NCBI GenBank assembly: GCA_029263895.1
Contig: JARIDO010000004.1
Location: forward strand, 1 to 46,758
DNA: 46,758 bases
Origin: Sporosarcina sp.
Lineage (GTDB): Bacteria; Bacillota; Bacilli; Bacillales_A; Planococcaceae
Reading direction: 5' to 3'
Under the pieces are notes generated by a model. That model made no database searches, was not told the origin of the DNA, and saw only the letters and a list, made by a program, of their open reading frames with translations. A program made the position numbers and the translations under genes. Numbering within the stretch: position 1 is the first letter of the stretch; every line of letters starts with the position of its first letter. This document shows, piece by piece, positions 25,243 to 33,585 of the stretch.

Positions 25243-26406
25243 TTGGCGAAACTAATCCAAATTTCGAACGTCACTATTGCACATCCTTATAAAGAGGCTG
25301 AACAAGGAAGCTTGTTCATTGAGGATGGCAAAATTATTGATGAGAAGAAAGCAATTGGAAAAGAAGTGACCCTGATTGACGGTACTGAAAAGGGATGGAT
25401 TATTGTTCCAGGATATATTGATATGCATATCCACGGTTCTGCGGGTTGCGATGTAATGGATGCTACACAAGAAGCATTAAGTGGCTTAGCTTCTGCACTG
25501 CCGAAAGAAGGAACGACAAGTTTTTTAGCAACTACGATGACACAACAATTGGATGCTATTTCGAACGCTTTGCAAAATGCAAGTTCGTTTCAATCCACTC
25601 CACAGCAGGCTGACATGTTAGGCGTTCATTTAGAAGGTCCTTTTATTTCACCTGTAAGAGCAGGAGCGCAGCCGATTGAACATATTATTGATCCTTCTAT
25701 CACTTTGTTTGCAGATTGGCAAAAGCGTAGTGGTAATCGCATTAAACTTGTAACGATAGCACCGGAACAACCCGGTGGAGTGGAATTTGTTCAAGCGATG
25801 AAAGAACTCGGAGTCATCGCGTCCATTGGTCACACAAATGCGACTGTGGATGAGGTAAACGAAGCTGTTAAGGCTGGCGCGAATCATGTCACACATTTAT
25901 TCAACCAGATGAGTCCATTCCATCACCGTGATCCAGGGTCAATTGGTGGTGCGTTTCTAGAAGAAGCGTTAGCGGTAGAAATTATCGTAGATGGTATCCA
26001 TAGTCATCCGAAAGCTGTTGAATTGACGTACCGTATTAAAGGGGCGGATCATATTATCCTAATTACGGATGCGATGCGCGCAAAAGGATTGCAACCTGGA
26101 ATTTATGATCTTGGTGGTCAGCAAGTGCATGTAAGTGAAAAGGATGCTAGACTGCATGATGGAACGTTAGCGGGTAGTATTTTGACAATGGAAAATGCCG
26201 CTAAGAACATGAGGGCAATTACCGGCTGTTCGCTTCGTGAAATGGTGCAAATGACCTCTACAAACGCAGCAACTCAGCTTGGATTGAGCAACAAAGGTCG
26301 AATTGAATTCGGTAAAGATGCAGATTTAACAATCCTAGATAGTGATTGGACTGTACAAATGACGATTTGTAGAGGTGAAATTGCGTATCGAAAGGAGCTA
26401 GAATGA
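25243..26406 (+). CDS. nagA: N-acetylglucosamine-6-phosphate deacetylase
   Basis: A 387-aa amidohydrolase that converts GlcNAc-6-P to glucosamine-6-P and acetate in the cytoplasm. Visible motifs are the metal-binding HIHGSAGCD (about 63-71), GVHLEGPFISP with the family Glu, GHTNAT (about 198-203), HLFNQMSPFHHRDPG and the catalytic Asp in LITDAMRAKG. The start is TTG 25243 after ATGAGGAGAG, giving MAKLIQISN. It overlaps nagB by 4 nt (ATGA), so the two are translationally coupled. Second gene of the nag operon. Confidence 0.93.
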   Translation: MAKLIQISNVTIAHPYKEAEQGSLFIEDGKIIDEKKAIGKEVTLIDGTEKGWIIVPGYIDMHIHGSAGCDVMDATQEALSGLASALPKEGTTSFLATTMTQQLDAISNALQNASSFQSTPQQADMLGVHLEGPFISPVRAGAQPIEHIIDPSITLFADWQKRSGNRIKLVTIAPEQPGGVEFVQAMKELGVIASIGHTNATVDEVNEAVKAGANHVTHLFNQMSPFHHRDPGSIGGAFLEEALAVEIIVDGIHSHPKAVELTYRIKGADHIILITDAMRAKGLQPGIYDLGGQQVHVSEKDARLHDGTLAGSILTMENAAKNMRAITGCSLREMVQMTSTNAATQLGLSNKGRIEFGKDADLTILDSDWTVQMTICRGEIAYRKELE

Positions 26407-27143
26407 TGAAAGTAATCGTAGTTGAGGATTACGCGGAAATGAGCGACGAAGCTGTGAAAATTATTGAAAGCCAAGTCGCGAAAAATAACAATGCAGTATT
26501 AGGACTCGCGACGGGTTCAACGCCAATCGGACTCTATAAAGGGATGATTGAGGGGCATAAAGAGCGTGGGATTTCCTATCAAGCTATCCAAACTGTCAAT
26601 CTTGACGAATACATTGGTGTAGAACAAGGTCATGCGCAAAGTTACTATACGTTCATGCGAGAAAACTTATTAGGTCACATAGATATTCCTGCTGAACAAG
26701 CGCATATCCCTAATGGACAAGCGATTTCGTTAGATGAGGAATGTCGTCGTTATGAACAATTAATCGATAAAATTGGTCCAGTTGACTTACAAATACTCGG
26801 ACTCGGTGAAAACGGTCATATTGGTTTCAATGAACCAGGAACATCATCGACGACTACAACGCATATTGTCGCATTAGATGAATCAACGAGACAAAGCAAC
26901 GCAAGGTTCTTTAATTCAATCGATGAAGTACCTACAAAAGCGATTACCATGGGAATTCAATCCATTATGAAAAGTAAGGAAATTATTCTAATGGTGTCTG
27001 GAGAGAAGAAAGCGGAAGCTATTAAAACATTAATGAGCAAAACAATCAGTGAACAGTTCCCAGCTTCAATTCTATGGAAACACAATCATGTAACACTCAT
27101 TGTCGATAAAGATGCGTATAAGTTGGTAGATTCGGAAAGGTAG
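26403..27143 (+). CDS. nagB: Glucosamine-6-phosphate deaminase
   Basis: A 246-aa sugar-phosphate isomerase/deaminase that turns glucosamine-6-P into fructose-6-P and ammonia, delivering GlcNAc carbon to glycolysis. Family motifs are intact: LATGSTPIGLYKGMIE (phosphate loop), NLDEYIG (catalytic Asp) and GLGENGHIGFNEPG (catalytic His/Glu region). The length matches the short allosteric-site-poor Bacillus type (about 244 aa), not the 266-aa E. coli enzyme. Two ATGs are adjacent at 26403 and 26406 after AAAGGAG. The first overlaps the nagA stop. Confidence 0.93.
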   Translation: MMKVIVVEDYAEMSDEAVKIIESQVAKNNNAVLGLATGSTPIGLYKGMIEGHKERGISYQAIQTVNLDEYIGVEQGHAQSYYTFMRENLLGHIDIPAEQAHIPNGQAISLDEECRRYEQLIDKIGPVDLQILGLGENGHIGFNEPGTSSTTTTHIVALDESTRQSNARFFNSIDEVPTKAITMGIQSIMKSKEIILMVSGEKKAEAIKTLMSKTISEQFPASILWKHNHVTLIVDKDAYKLVDSER

Positions 27144-27151
27144 TGAGCACC

Positions 27152-27874
27152 ATGCTGGATAAACAGTCCACGGTTCCAATGTATGTGCAAATTGAAAAAT
27201 ACTTAAAAAGACATATATTACAGGGCGAATTTCCAGTAGGTAAAGCCATTCCCTCTGAACGTGAACTAACAGAGCAATTCGACGTAAGCCGTATGACAGT
27301 ACGTCAAGCGATTACGAGTTTAGTCAATGAAGGTATGCTCTACCGAGAAAAAGGACGTGGCACATTTGTAACTGCTACTAAAGTTGAACAACCCCTGACT
27401 AGATTAACAAGTTTTACAGAAGATATGTTTTCAAGAGGTATGAAAGCGAGTAACAGGCTCGTTAGCTTTAAAATAATTACACCAGACAAAGATATACAAG
27501 CGAAGTTACAACTTTCGCAAGAAGAAGATGTATATCAAGTTATTCGAATCCGTTATGCGGATAATGTACCAATGGCAATTGAAAAATCATACCTCCCAGT
27601 TAGCTTGATGGAGGGTTTAAATGAAAAAATATTAAAAGAGTCACTCTACGCTTATATTGAGAAAGATAGGCAGTTTGCGATTAGTCATGCGACACAACGT
27701 ATGGAAGCTGCCCTTGTTAATAAGGAAGATGCTATGCATCTAGATATCTCAATACCATCAGCCATTATTACCATTGAACGAATAAGTTTCTTAACTACTG
27801 GAATACCCTTCGAAGTAGTTAGAAGTACATATCGTTCAGATCGCTATAAATTCACGAGCGAAATTCGGAGGTGA
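27152..27874 (+). CDS. nagR: GntR/HutC-family repressor NagR (YvoA)
   Basis: A 240-aa regulator. The N-terminal winged helix (about 1-75) carries PSERELTEQFDVSRMTVRQA, and the C-terminal UTRA domain (about 90-235) binds phosphorylated amino sugars in relatives: B. subtilis NagR (YvoA) responds to glucosamine-6-P or GlcNAc-6-P. The dyad TGGTATAG-N4-CTATACCA before nagE is the likely operator, making this an autoregulated operon. A GTG at 27143 overlaps the nagB stop, but AAAGG is then too close, so the ATG at 27152 is preferred. Confidence 0.88.
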   Translation: MLDKQSTVPMYVQIEKYLKRHILQGEFPVGKAIPSERELTEQFDVSRMTVRQAITSLVNEGMLYREKGRGTFVTATKVEQPLTRLTSFTEDMFSRGMKASNRLVSFKIITPDKDIQAKLQLSQEEDVYQVIRIRYADNVPMAIEKSYLPVSLMEGLNEKILKESLYAYIEKDRQFAISHATQRMEAALVNKEDAMHLDISIPSAIITIERISFLTTGIPFEVVRSTYRSDRYKFTSEIRR

Positions 27875-27878
27875 AAAT

Positions 27879-28601
27879 ATGATTCGTTATTTTTCTGACA
27901 TTCAAGAACTTTTGACAGATGTGTGTGACAAAGAAGAGCGGTCTGTCGAAAAAATTGCCACAGAGATTAAAGACAGATTAGATCAAGGTGGAATTATTCA
28001 GTTGTTTGGATGTGGACATTCCCACTTGCTAGCCGCGGAGGGCTACTACAGGGCAGGTAGTTTAGTACCCGTTCAACCGATATTTATAGAATCCTTGATG
28101 CTTCACGGTGGAGCTGTAGAGTCATCTAATAATGAAAAAAATCCTGACTTTATTAATACATTTGCACATCGACTGGATTTTAAACCACAGGATGTTGTAA
28201 TCATAATTTCTAATTCTGGTCGTAATCCAGTGCCTATCGATGTAGCGCTTTTAGCGAAAGAAGCAGGCGCGTATACTGTATCTATTCAATCACTTCACTA
28301 TAATGAAGAAGAACATCCCTCAAAACATAAGTCGGGAAGTCGACTTGAAGGGGTTGTAGATGCTAAGCTTAATACACATATTCCTTTAGGAGATAGCATT
28401 TTGTCATCGAATGATTCAATATTCGGGCCGGCATCTTCTGTTATTGCCAATGTGCTACTTCATGGAACATTTAGTCGCGTGATTGAATTAATGATCGAAG
28501 ATGGGGCTATTCCACCGATATTCCGTAGTGGTAACTTGGAAGGGAATAAAGAACATAATGATAAAATGATTGAGCAATATAGTAAACGAATACAATTTTA
28601 A
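27879..28601 (+). CDS. SIS-domain sugar isomerase-like protein (UPF0309 type)
   Basis: A 240-aa protein with a SIS (sugar isomerase) fold. The phosphosugar-binding motifs are GCGHSHLLAAEG (about 44-55) and IISNSGRNPVP (about 108-118), and a late IFGPASSVIANVLL helix contributes to the dimer interface. It resembles the UPF0309 group, for which no reaction is established to my knowledge. The ATG follows CGGAGGTG and lies 4 nt after nagR; ptsH follows 29 nt after its stop. Placement inside the nag operon suggests a substrate related to amino-sugar phosphates, for instance an isomerase or etherase acting on a cell-wall-derived sugar; that is inference. Confidence 0.82.
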   Translation: MIRYFSDIQELLTDVCDKEERSVEKIATEIKDRLDQGGIIQLFGCGHSHLLAAEGYYRAGSLVPVQPIFIESLMLHGGAVESSNNEKNPDFINTFAHRLDFKPQDVVIIISNSGRNPVPIDVALLAKEAGAYTVSIQSLHYNEEEHPSKHKSGSRLEGVVDAKLNTHIPLGDSILSSNDSIFGPASSVIANVLLHGTFSRVIELMIEDGAIPPIFRSGNLEGNKEHNDKMIEQYSKRIQF

Positions 28602-28630
28602 CTGTACACATACAGAGAGGAGAATTTCAT

Positions 28631-28897
28631 ATGGTAGAAAAAACATATACAATTACAAGTAACGAGGGACTTCATGCACGACCTTCATCACAATTAGTAA
28701 CAGCGGTATCGCAATTCACTGCAGATGTAAAACTACAATATAACGATAAAAAAGTAAATTTAAAGTCAATTATGGGTGTAATGTCACTAGGGATAGCATC
28801 TGGGTCGACAGTAGTTGTTATTGCTGATGGAGAAGATGAAGATGATGTTTTACTAAAAGTGGATCAGGTTATGAAATCTGAAGGAATTGGCGAGTAA
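28631..28897 (+). CDS. ptsH: Phosphocarrier protein HPr
   Basis: An 88-aa PTS phosphocarrier that passes phosphate from enzyme I to enzymes IIA. The phospho-acceptor His15 is in GLHARPS, and Ser46 in [12 protein letters not shown] is the HPr kinase site that in bacilli allows HPr-Ser-P to act as CcpA corepressor. It is therefore full HPr, not Crh. The ATG follows GAGAGGAG. The stop overlaps the ptsI start (TAATG). In B. subtilis ptsHI follows ptsG; here it is part of the GlcNAc operon. Confidence 0.94.
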   Translation: MVEKTYTITSNEGLHARPSSQLVTAVSQFTADVKLQYNDKKVNLKSIMGVMSLGIASGSTVVVIADGEDEDDVLLKVDQVMKSEGIGE

Positions 28898-30615
28898 TGC
28901 GTAAAATAACAGGAATTGCGGTGTCTAGCGGAATCGCTATCGCAAAAGCACATCGACTTGAAAATGTATCGCATACAATTGAAAAAAAACAAATCGATGA
29001 CATTGAATTAGAAATAACAAGATTAGATACAGCGATAGCACAGTCAAGTGAAGATTTAGAAAAAATTAAGGAACAAGCGAAGAAAGACTTCGGTGATGAT
29101 GAAGCGGCTATTTTTGAAGCGCATCTGCTTGTTTTGAACGATCCGGAAATGATTGATGCTGCAAAAGAAGGAATTCGTTCAGGTAATAACGCTGAATGGG
29201 CTCTTCAGGAATCCGCATTGGTATTCATTAATATGTTCGAGTCGATGGACAATGAGTACATGAAAGAGCGTGCGGTAGATGTGCGTGATGTGACGCAACG
29301 AATCCAATCCCATCTATTAGGTGTCGCGTTATCAGACCCTTCGCTTATAGACGAACAAGTAGTGATTATTGCGGAAGACTTAACGCCTTCTGCAACTGCA
29401 CAACTTAATCGAAACTATGTACAAGGCTTTGTAACTGACATCGGTGGTCGGACATCCCACTCAGCAATCCTTGCTCGTATTCTTGAAATACCAGCTATTG
29501 TGGGTACTAAAACAGCGATGACGGATATTGCACATGGCGAGTTTGTAATCATCGATGGTCAAGAAGGTGTTGCAATTGTTGACCCGACGAAAGAAGTAAT
29601 TGCTGAATATGAAACGAAGAAAAAGCATTACGAGCAAGAAAAAGAACTGCTGAAGAAGTTTGTAAATGAACCAACGATTTCTGCAGATGGCCACCAAGTT
29701 GAATTAGCAGCTAATATTGGAACGCCGGACGATGTGGAAGTGGCACTCAATAACGGTGCTGAAGGCGTAGGACTTTTTAGAACTGAATTTTTGTACATGG
29801 GAAGAGATTCTTTCCCTACGGAAGAAGAACAATACGAATCTTATAAGAGTGTCATTAAAGGTATGGGGGACAAGCCAACAGTCGTTCGTACATTAGACAT
29901 TGGTGGAGACAAGGAACTCAGTTACTTGACACTGCCGACAGAAATGAATCCGTTCCTAGGATTGCGTGCAATTCGACTATGTTTAGAGATGCCTGATATG
30001 TTTAGAACGCAATTGCGAGCTTTACTACGTGCAAGTGTCCATGGAAATTTAAAGATTATGTTTCCGATGATTGCAACATTAGATGAATTCCGTGATGCGA
30101 AGAAGATTTTAATAGAAGAAAAGGACAAGCTAGTTGCAGAAGGAACAACAGTAAGTGACAACTTGGAAGTTGGGATGATGTTAGAAATTCCATCTGCTGC
30201 AATCATTGCAGACCTTTTTGCAAAAGAAGTCGATTTCTTTTCAATCGGAACGAATGATTTGATCCAATACACAATGGCAGCGGATCGTATGAATGAAAGT
30301 GTTTCCTATTTGTATCAGCCATACAATCCAGCAATCCTTCGCCTGATCAAAAACGTCATTGATGCAGCTCATAACGAAGGTAAATGGGTGGGAATGTGCG
30401 GTGAAGTAGCAGGTGATGCAACAGCAATTCCTATTTTACTAGCAATGGGATTAGATGAATTCAGTATGAGTTCTGCGAGTATATTAGAAGCACGAAGCCA
30501 GATTCATAACTACTCCAAAAAAGAGTTAGAACAACAACTCGATCATATTCTATCTCGTTCGACTTCAGCAGAAGTTGAAGAATTCGTCAATAACTACAAA
30601 AAAGAAATGAAGTGA
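28897..30615 (+). CDS. ptsI: PEP-protein phosphotransferase, PTS enzyme I
   Basis: A 572-aa enzyme that takes phosphate from phosphoenolpyruvate and gives it to HPr. It contains the N-terminal HPr-binding helical domain, the phosphohistidine swivel with His188 in [12 protein letters not shown], and the C-terminal PEP-binding TIM barrel ([24 protein letters not shown], then [10 protein letters not shown] with the active-site Cys). The length is typical (about 570). It overlaps ptsH by one nucleotide, so translation is coupled. It is the last gene of the nag operon, followed by a strong terminator. Confidence 0.95.
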   Translation: MRKITGIAVSSGIAIAKAHRLENVSHTIEKKQIDDIELEITRLDTAIAQSSEDLEKIKEQAKKDFGDDEAAIFEAHLLVLNDPEMIDAAKEGIRSGNNAEWALQESALVFINMFESMDNEYMKERAVDVRDVTQRIQSHLLGVALSDPSLIDEQVVIIAEDLTPSATAQLNRNYVQGFVTDIGGRTSHSAILARILEIPAIVGTKTAMTDIAHGEFVIIDGQEGVAIVDPTKEVIAEYETKKKHYEQEKELLKKFVNEPTISADGHQVELAANIGTPDDVEVALNNGAEGVGLFRTEFLYMGRDSFPTEEEQYESYKSVIKGMGDKPTVVRTLDIGGDKELSYLTLPTEMNPFLGLRAIRLCLEMPDMFRTQLRALLRASVHGNLKIMFPMIATLDEFRDAKKILIEEKDKLVAEGTTVSDNLEVGMMLEIPSAAIIADLFAKEVDFFSIGTNDLIQYTMAADRMNESVSYLYQPYNPAILRLIKNVIDAAHNEGKWVGMCGEVAGDATAIPILLAMGLDEFSMSSASILEARSQIHNYSKKELEQQLDHILSRSTSAEVEEFVNNYKKEMK

Positions 30616-30617
30616 AG

Positions 30618-30658
30618 AAATCCCGTAGCTCGTTTGAAAACGAGCCGCGGGATTTTTG
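30618..30658 (+). terminator. Terminator of the nag-pts operon
   Basis: AAATCCCG(T)AGCTCGTTT pairs with AACGAGC(CG)CGGGATTT around a GAAA-type loop, followed by TTTTTG. Confidence 0.9.
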
Positions 30659-30796
30659 CTTTCTTTGTCGGTTGATGTTGGCGAAGAATCTTAGTCGTCT
30701 ATATTTTATGCTTGCAACGAGTCAGTTCTTGAATTCACTTGTTTGATAATAATATTGAACTCCTATTTTTATGCATATGTAGCTAAATAGAGTGCA

Positions 30797-30905
30797 GAGC
30801 GACTACTTCAGGGGGATTAGTGTGACAGGTTGGACTCCGCAGGCTCGCAGTTTTCGCGACGAGAAGGCTAACCACACGCCTCGCGGAACGGAAATTAGTG
30901 TTGTA
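30797..30905. repeat. Degenerate GC-rich repeat, relative of the 13.9-kb element
   Basis: A stretch locally richer in G and C within a 412-bp gap (30616-31027) that otherwise holds only terminators. Pieces such as GACTCCGCAGGCTCGCAG, TCGCGACGAGAAGGCT and CGCCTCGCGGAACGG match the pattern of GC-rich intergenic repeats common in Bacillaceae. It lacks clear terminal inverted repeats and looks like an old, partly decayed copy. No coding potential. Confidence 0.5.
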
Positions 30906-30925
30906 CATAATTAGCTATATCCATA

Positions 30926-30992
30926 CAAAAAAAGACGTTAGTGAATTTTCATCCGTATCTCAGTTTTAAGAAGAGGATTTTTCACCAACGTC
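30926..30992 (-). terminator. Terminator of the nitroreductase gene
   Basis: On the minus strand, GACGTTGGTGAA and TTCACTAACGTC (ends 30992 and 30934) form an interrupted stem with extra inner GGAT/ATCC pairing, followed by a run of seven or so T (30933-30926). Confidence 0.75.
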
Positions 30993-31027
30993 ATTGAATG
31001 TACAACCAATCTGTGTACCTTTAGCGA

Positions 31028-31654
31028 TTAAACAAATGTCGCAATTTTTTCTAACGGCAAGCGAGTTGAACCGTATGCAGGCGCTGCAGCTTTACCGACA
31101 GCGATAAGTACTAGAGGTACATAGCGGCTTTCTAAATTAAACTGCTCAGAGAATTGTTGCTTGTCAAATCCACCCATTGGAACGGTATCGTACCCTTTCG
31201 CCTTTGCAATCAGCATTAACTGCATAGAGATGAGTCCAGCGTCAAAAGCGGCGATATTCAATAATACCTCTTTAGGTGCATTTGGATACAATGCTTTTGC
31301 GTTATTAATTTGATTCTCCATATTTACTTTATCTATATTTCCTGCTTCGAAGTTAGATTGATAAATTTCATCGATGTTATGATACATTTCTGTATCTGCC
31401 ATCACTGCAATGATTGTTGAAGCTGTTTCAATTTGTTGTTGATTAAAAGCGAATTCTTTAATCTTTTTCTTCGTATCTTGATTTTGAATGACCATGAAAC
31501 GCCAAGATTGTGTATTACTAGATGATGGAGCACTCGTTGCTTCTGTTAGCATCTCTTCAATTTCTTCCTTCGATATCGTAGCTGTTGCGTCAAATGTTCG
31601 TACGGATTTACGTTCGTGCATTAATTCGGTTAGAACTGTGTATTTTTCTGTCAT
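31028..31654 (-). CDS. yodC: Nitroreductase family protein (YodC-like)
   Basis: A 208-aa FMN-dependent NAD(P)H oxidoreductase of the nitroreductase family. RKSVRTFD (about 15-22) and APSSSNTQSWRFMVI (about 42-56) are the FMN phosphate- and ring-binding motifs; GYDTVPMGGFD (about 164-174) is the conserved C-terminal motif. Relatives reduce nitroaromatics or quinones, including B. subtilis YodC (202 aa). The ATG follows AAAGGAG. It is divergent from an HxlR/YodB-type gene with two dyads in the shared intergenic region, the same arrangement as yodC-yodB in B. subtilis, where quinones and diamide relieve repression. Confidence 0.85.
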   Translation of the reverse strand: MTEKYTVLTELMHERKSVRTFDATATISKEEIEEMLTEATSAPSSSNTQSWRFMVIQNQDTKKKIKEFAFNQQQIETASTIIAVMADTEMYHNIDEIYQSNFEAGNIDKVNMENQINNAKALYPNAPKEVLLNIAAFDAGLISMQLMLIAKAKGYDTVPMGGFDKQQFSEQFNLESRYVPLVLIAVGKAAAPAYGSTRLPLEKIATFV

Positions 31655-31685
31655 TAGAAAACGCTCCTTTATAGGTAGATGGTAT

Positions 31686-31727
31686 ACTTACTTTAAGTAA
31701 GTTCGTTTTCAAGGTTACTATTAGTAA
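31686..31727. promoter_or_regulatory. Two dyad operators between yodC and yodB
   Basis: ACTTACTT-T-AAGTAAGT (31686-31702, perfect 8-bp arms) and TTACTA-T-TAGTAA (31715-31727, perfect 6-bp arms), centres 27 bp apart. Both share the TTACT...AGTAA form of DUF24/HxlR (YodB, CatR-like) operators and lie between the two divergent genes. Confidence 0.7.
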
Positions 31728-31787
31728 GTTTGTTTGTCAACAATGAGTGTGGTAAAATTGTTTTTAACAACGGAATGGGGTAATCAT

Positions 31788-32156
31788 ATGCTGAAAAGTG
31801 AAGGTTTGTCTCAATCGGCTATGGATGATAAAAATCATGTGGTTTGCGATAGCTTCCATACGACTATCGAATTTATCGGTAAAAGATGGATGGGTATTAT
31901 TATTTATCATCTTTTAGAGAGACCTAAACGCTATCATGAATTGGCTTCAGAAATTCATGGTATTTCTGATCGTTTATTAACAGACCGCTTACGAGATTTA
32001 GAAGCATCTGGTTTTGTTGTGAAAAACGTATCAGAAGCAACGCCGAGGAAAGTGGAGTACGAGCTCACTCAAAGAGGTAAAGAGTTGGAAGGAATTATTA
32101 ACGCAATCATTGCATGGGTAGGAGTCAATGGGTGCAATGTTGAAAATGAAAAGTGA
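31788..32156 (+). CDS. yodB: HxlR-family redox regulator (YodB-like)
   Basis: A 122-aa DUF24 winged-helix regulator. Cys20 followed 14 residues later by the Trp of GKRWMGIII aligns with the redox-sensing Cys6 of B. subtilis YodB. A second Cys near the C-terminus (Cys116) lies where YodB has its resolving cysteines. The core includes KRYHELASEIHGISDRLLTD and RKVEYELT. YodB represses yodC and azoR1 until quinones or diamide crosslink the subunits. The start chosen is the ATG at 31788; the ribosome site is weak (AATGGGG), and the N-terminus is about 14 residues longer than in YodB, so the ATG at 31821 is an alternative. Confidence 0.8.
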   Translation: MLKSEGLSQSAMDDKNHVVCDSFHTTIEFIGKRWMGIIIYHLLERPKRYHELASEIHGISDRLLTDRLRDLEASGFVVKNVSEATPRKVEYELTQRGKELEGIINAIIAWVGVNGCNVENEK

Positions 32157-32176
32157 GATAGCAATAGTGAATATGC

Positions 32177-32222
32177 AATCAGCCACCGTATCCTGTAACT
32201 GGATAGGTGGCTGATTTTTTTT
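32177..32222 (+). terminator. Terminator after the yodB-like gene
   Basis: AATCAGCCACC (32177-32187) and GGTGGCTGATT (32206-32216) with inner ATCC/GGAT pairs and a T8 tract. It is directional, since the opposite strand has no T-tract for modC. Confidence 0.92.
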
Positions 32223-32241
32223 AGCTGAGGCTTTAATAGTA

Positions 32242-32862
32242 TTAGGATGTAAGTTTGCCATTATTGATATAGAGGATACGATCACCAAGCTTTTCTGCTT
32301 CAGAATGACTATGGGTTACTAAAAGAATGGGGATTTGCCAAAGATTATGTAAGCGTAGTAACTCGTCGTGACTTTTCGAGCGTGTTGTCTCGTCTAGGGC
32401 AGAAAAAGGTTCATCTAATAATAGCAAATCAGGCTCTGTAGCTAATGCCCGTACAATCGCTACGCGCTGTTTTTCCCCTCCCGATATTTCGTGAGGGTAG
32501 CGAGTCACTAAATGTTTAATCCCTAATTGTTGAATTAATTCTTTCGCAATATGCTCGTTATTCATTCCGTAGGTGATGTTTTTCCAAACCGTCATATGTG
32601 GAAACAAAGCGTAATCTTGAAAAAGGTAAGCAATATTACGTTTTTGGATAGGTACATTCACTTTTTTCGAATCAAAAAGAAGTAGATTATTTAATTGTAT
32701 TGTGCCAGCGGTAGGTTTTGTTAATCCGGAGATGCAATTCAAAATAGTTGTTTTCCCGGAACCTGAAGGACCGAACAAAACAACAATTTCATGTTGTTGA
32801 ATTTTGAAAGTCGAAGATAGTTCGAAGTGCTCCAGCTTTTTACGGATATCAACGGCTAACAT
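32242..32862 (-). CDS. modC: Molybdate ABC transporter ATPase ModC (short form)
   Basis: A 206-aa ABC ATPase. Walker A is GPSGSGKT (31-38), the Q-loop lies in YLFQDYALFPHMTVWKNI, the signature is ISGGEKQR (about 127-134), Walker B is LLLLDEPFSALD, and the switch His is in VTHSHSEAE. It has only the nucleotide-binding domain; the C-terminal TOBE/MOP molybdate-binding domain of E. coli-type ModC (about 350 aa) is absent. The frame can be read from a GTG that is part of the AGAGGTG ribosome site, so ATG 32862 is used. Last gene of modABC, 15 nt after modB. Confidence 0.88.
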   Translation of the reverse strand: MLAVDIRKKLEHFELSSTFKIQQHEIVVLFGPSGSGKTTILNCISGLTKPTAGTIQLNNLLLFDSKKVNVPIQKRNIAYLFQDYALFPHMTVWKNITYGMNNEHIAKELIQQLGIKHLVTRYPHEISGGEKQRVAIVRALATEPDLLLLDEPFSALDETTRSKSHDELLRLHNLWQIPILLVTHSHSEAEKLGDRILYINNGKLTS

Positions 32863-32877
32863 ACTTATCACCTCTTT

Positions 32878-33570
32878 CTAATCATTGCGTTGTTTTGTAT
32901 AGCGCATTCGATTTCGTTTATTCCACCAGTTTAACCAAAGAATCGCACTAAAACCGAGCGCTATAATAACGACAACCCAAAAAGTTGCTTGTTCCATATT
33001 GCCAGATTCCACTGCAAAGTAAATTGCAAGAGGGATTGTATCTGTAACGTTTGGTATGTAGCCAGCAAGCATTAATGTGGCGCCGAATTCACCTAGTGCA
33101 CGAGCGAAAGATAGAACTAAACCCGCAATGAGGCCTGGCCACGCGAGAGGAAATGAAATCGTCCAAAATACTTTCCATTTAGAAGCACCCATTGTATAAG
33201 CGGCATTTTCAATGCGTAAATCATACTGTTGAAAAGCGGTCGAGGCACTTTGGTACATAAGAGGGAACGATACGACAACTGCAGCAACGATAACTGCGTA
33301 CCAAGAAAATACAACTTGGAAGTCAAACCACTTCATGAGAAATTTTCCTAGCAATCCGTTTTTGCCAAATAAGTAAAGTAATCCGAAGCCTACCACGGTT
33401 GGTGGTAATACAAGTGGTAAAAGAAAGAAAGCTTCGACGATACTTTTGCCAGGAAATGAATTGCGAGCAAGTAAGCGGGCAAAAAAGACGCCGATGACAA
33501 AAACAATAACAGTTGCGATGGCTGCTGTTTGAAAAGATAACCATAGTGGAGATAAGTTAATGTCAGTCAT
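32878..33570 (-). CDS. modB: Molybdate ABC transporter permease ModB
   Basis: A 230-aa inner-membrane permease with five to six hydrophobic segments. It has the ABC coupling motif in FARALGEFGATLMLAGYIP (EAA-type loop contacting ModC) and the family PLVLPPTVVGFGLLYLFG segment. With ModA and ModC it forms a ModB2C2 importer for molybdate or tungstate. The start is ATG 33570 after AAGGTG; the GTG at 33579 overlaps that ribosome site. It lies 15 nt after modA and 15 nt before modC, in an operon modA-modB-modC. Confidence 0.92.
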   Translation of the reverse strand: MTDINLSPLWLSFQTAAIATVIVFVIGVFFARLLARNSFPGKSIVEAFFLLPLVLPPTVVGFGLLYLFGKNGLLGKFLMKWFDFQVVFSWYAVIVAAVVVSFPLMYQSASTAFQQYDLRIENAAYTMGASKWKVFWTISFPLAWPGLIAGLVLSFARALGEFGATLMLAGYIPNVTDTIPLAIYFAVESGNMEQATFWVVVIIALGFSAILWLNWWNKRNRMRYTKQRND

Positions 33571-33585
33571 TTTTTTCACCTTACC

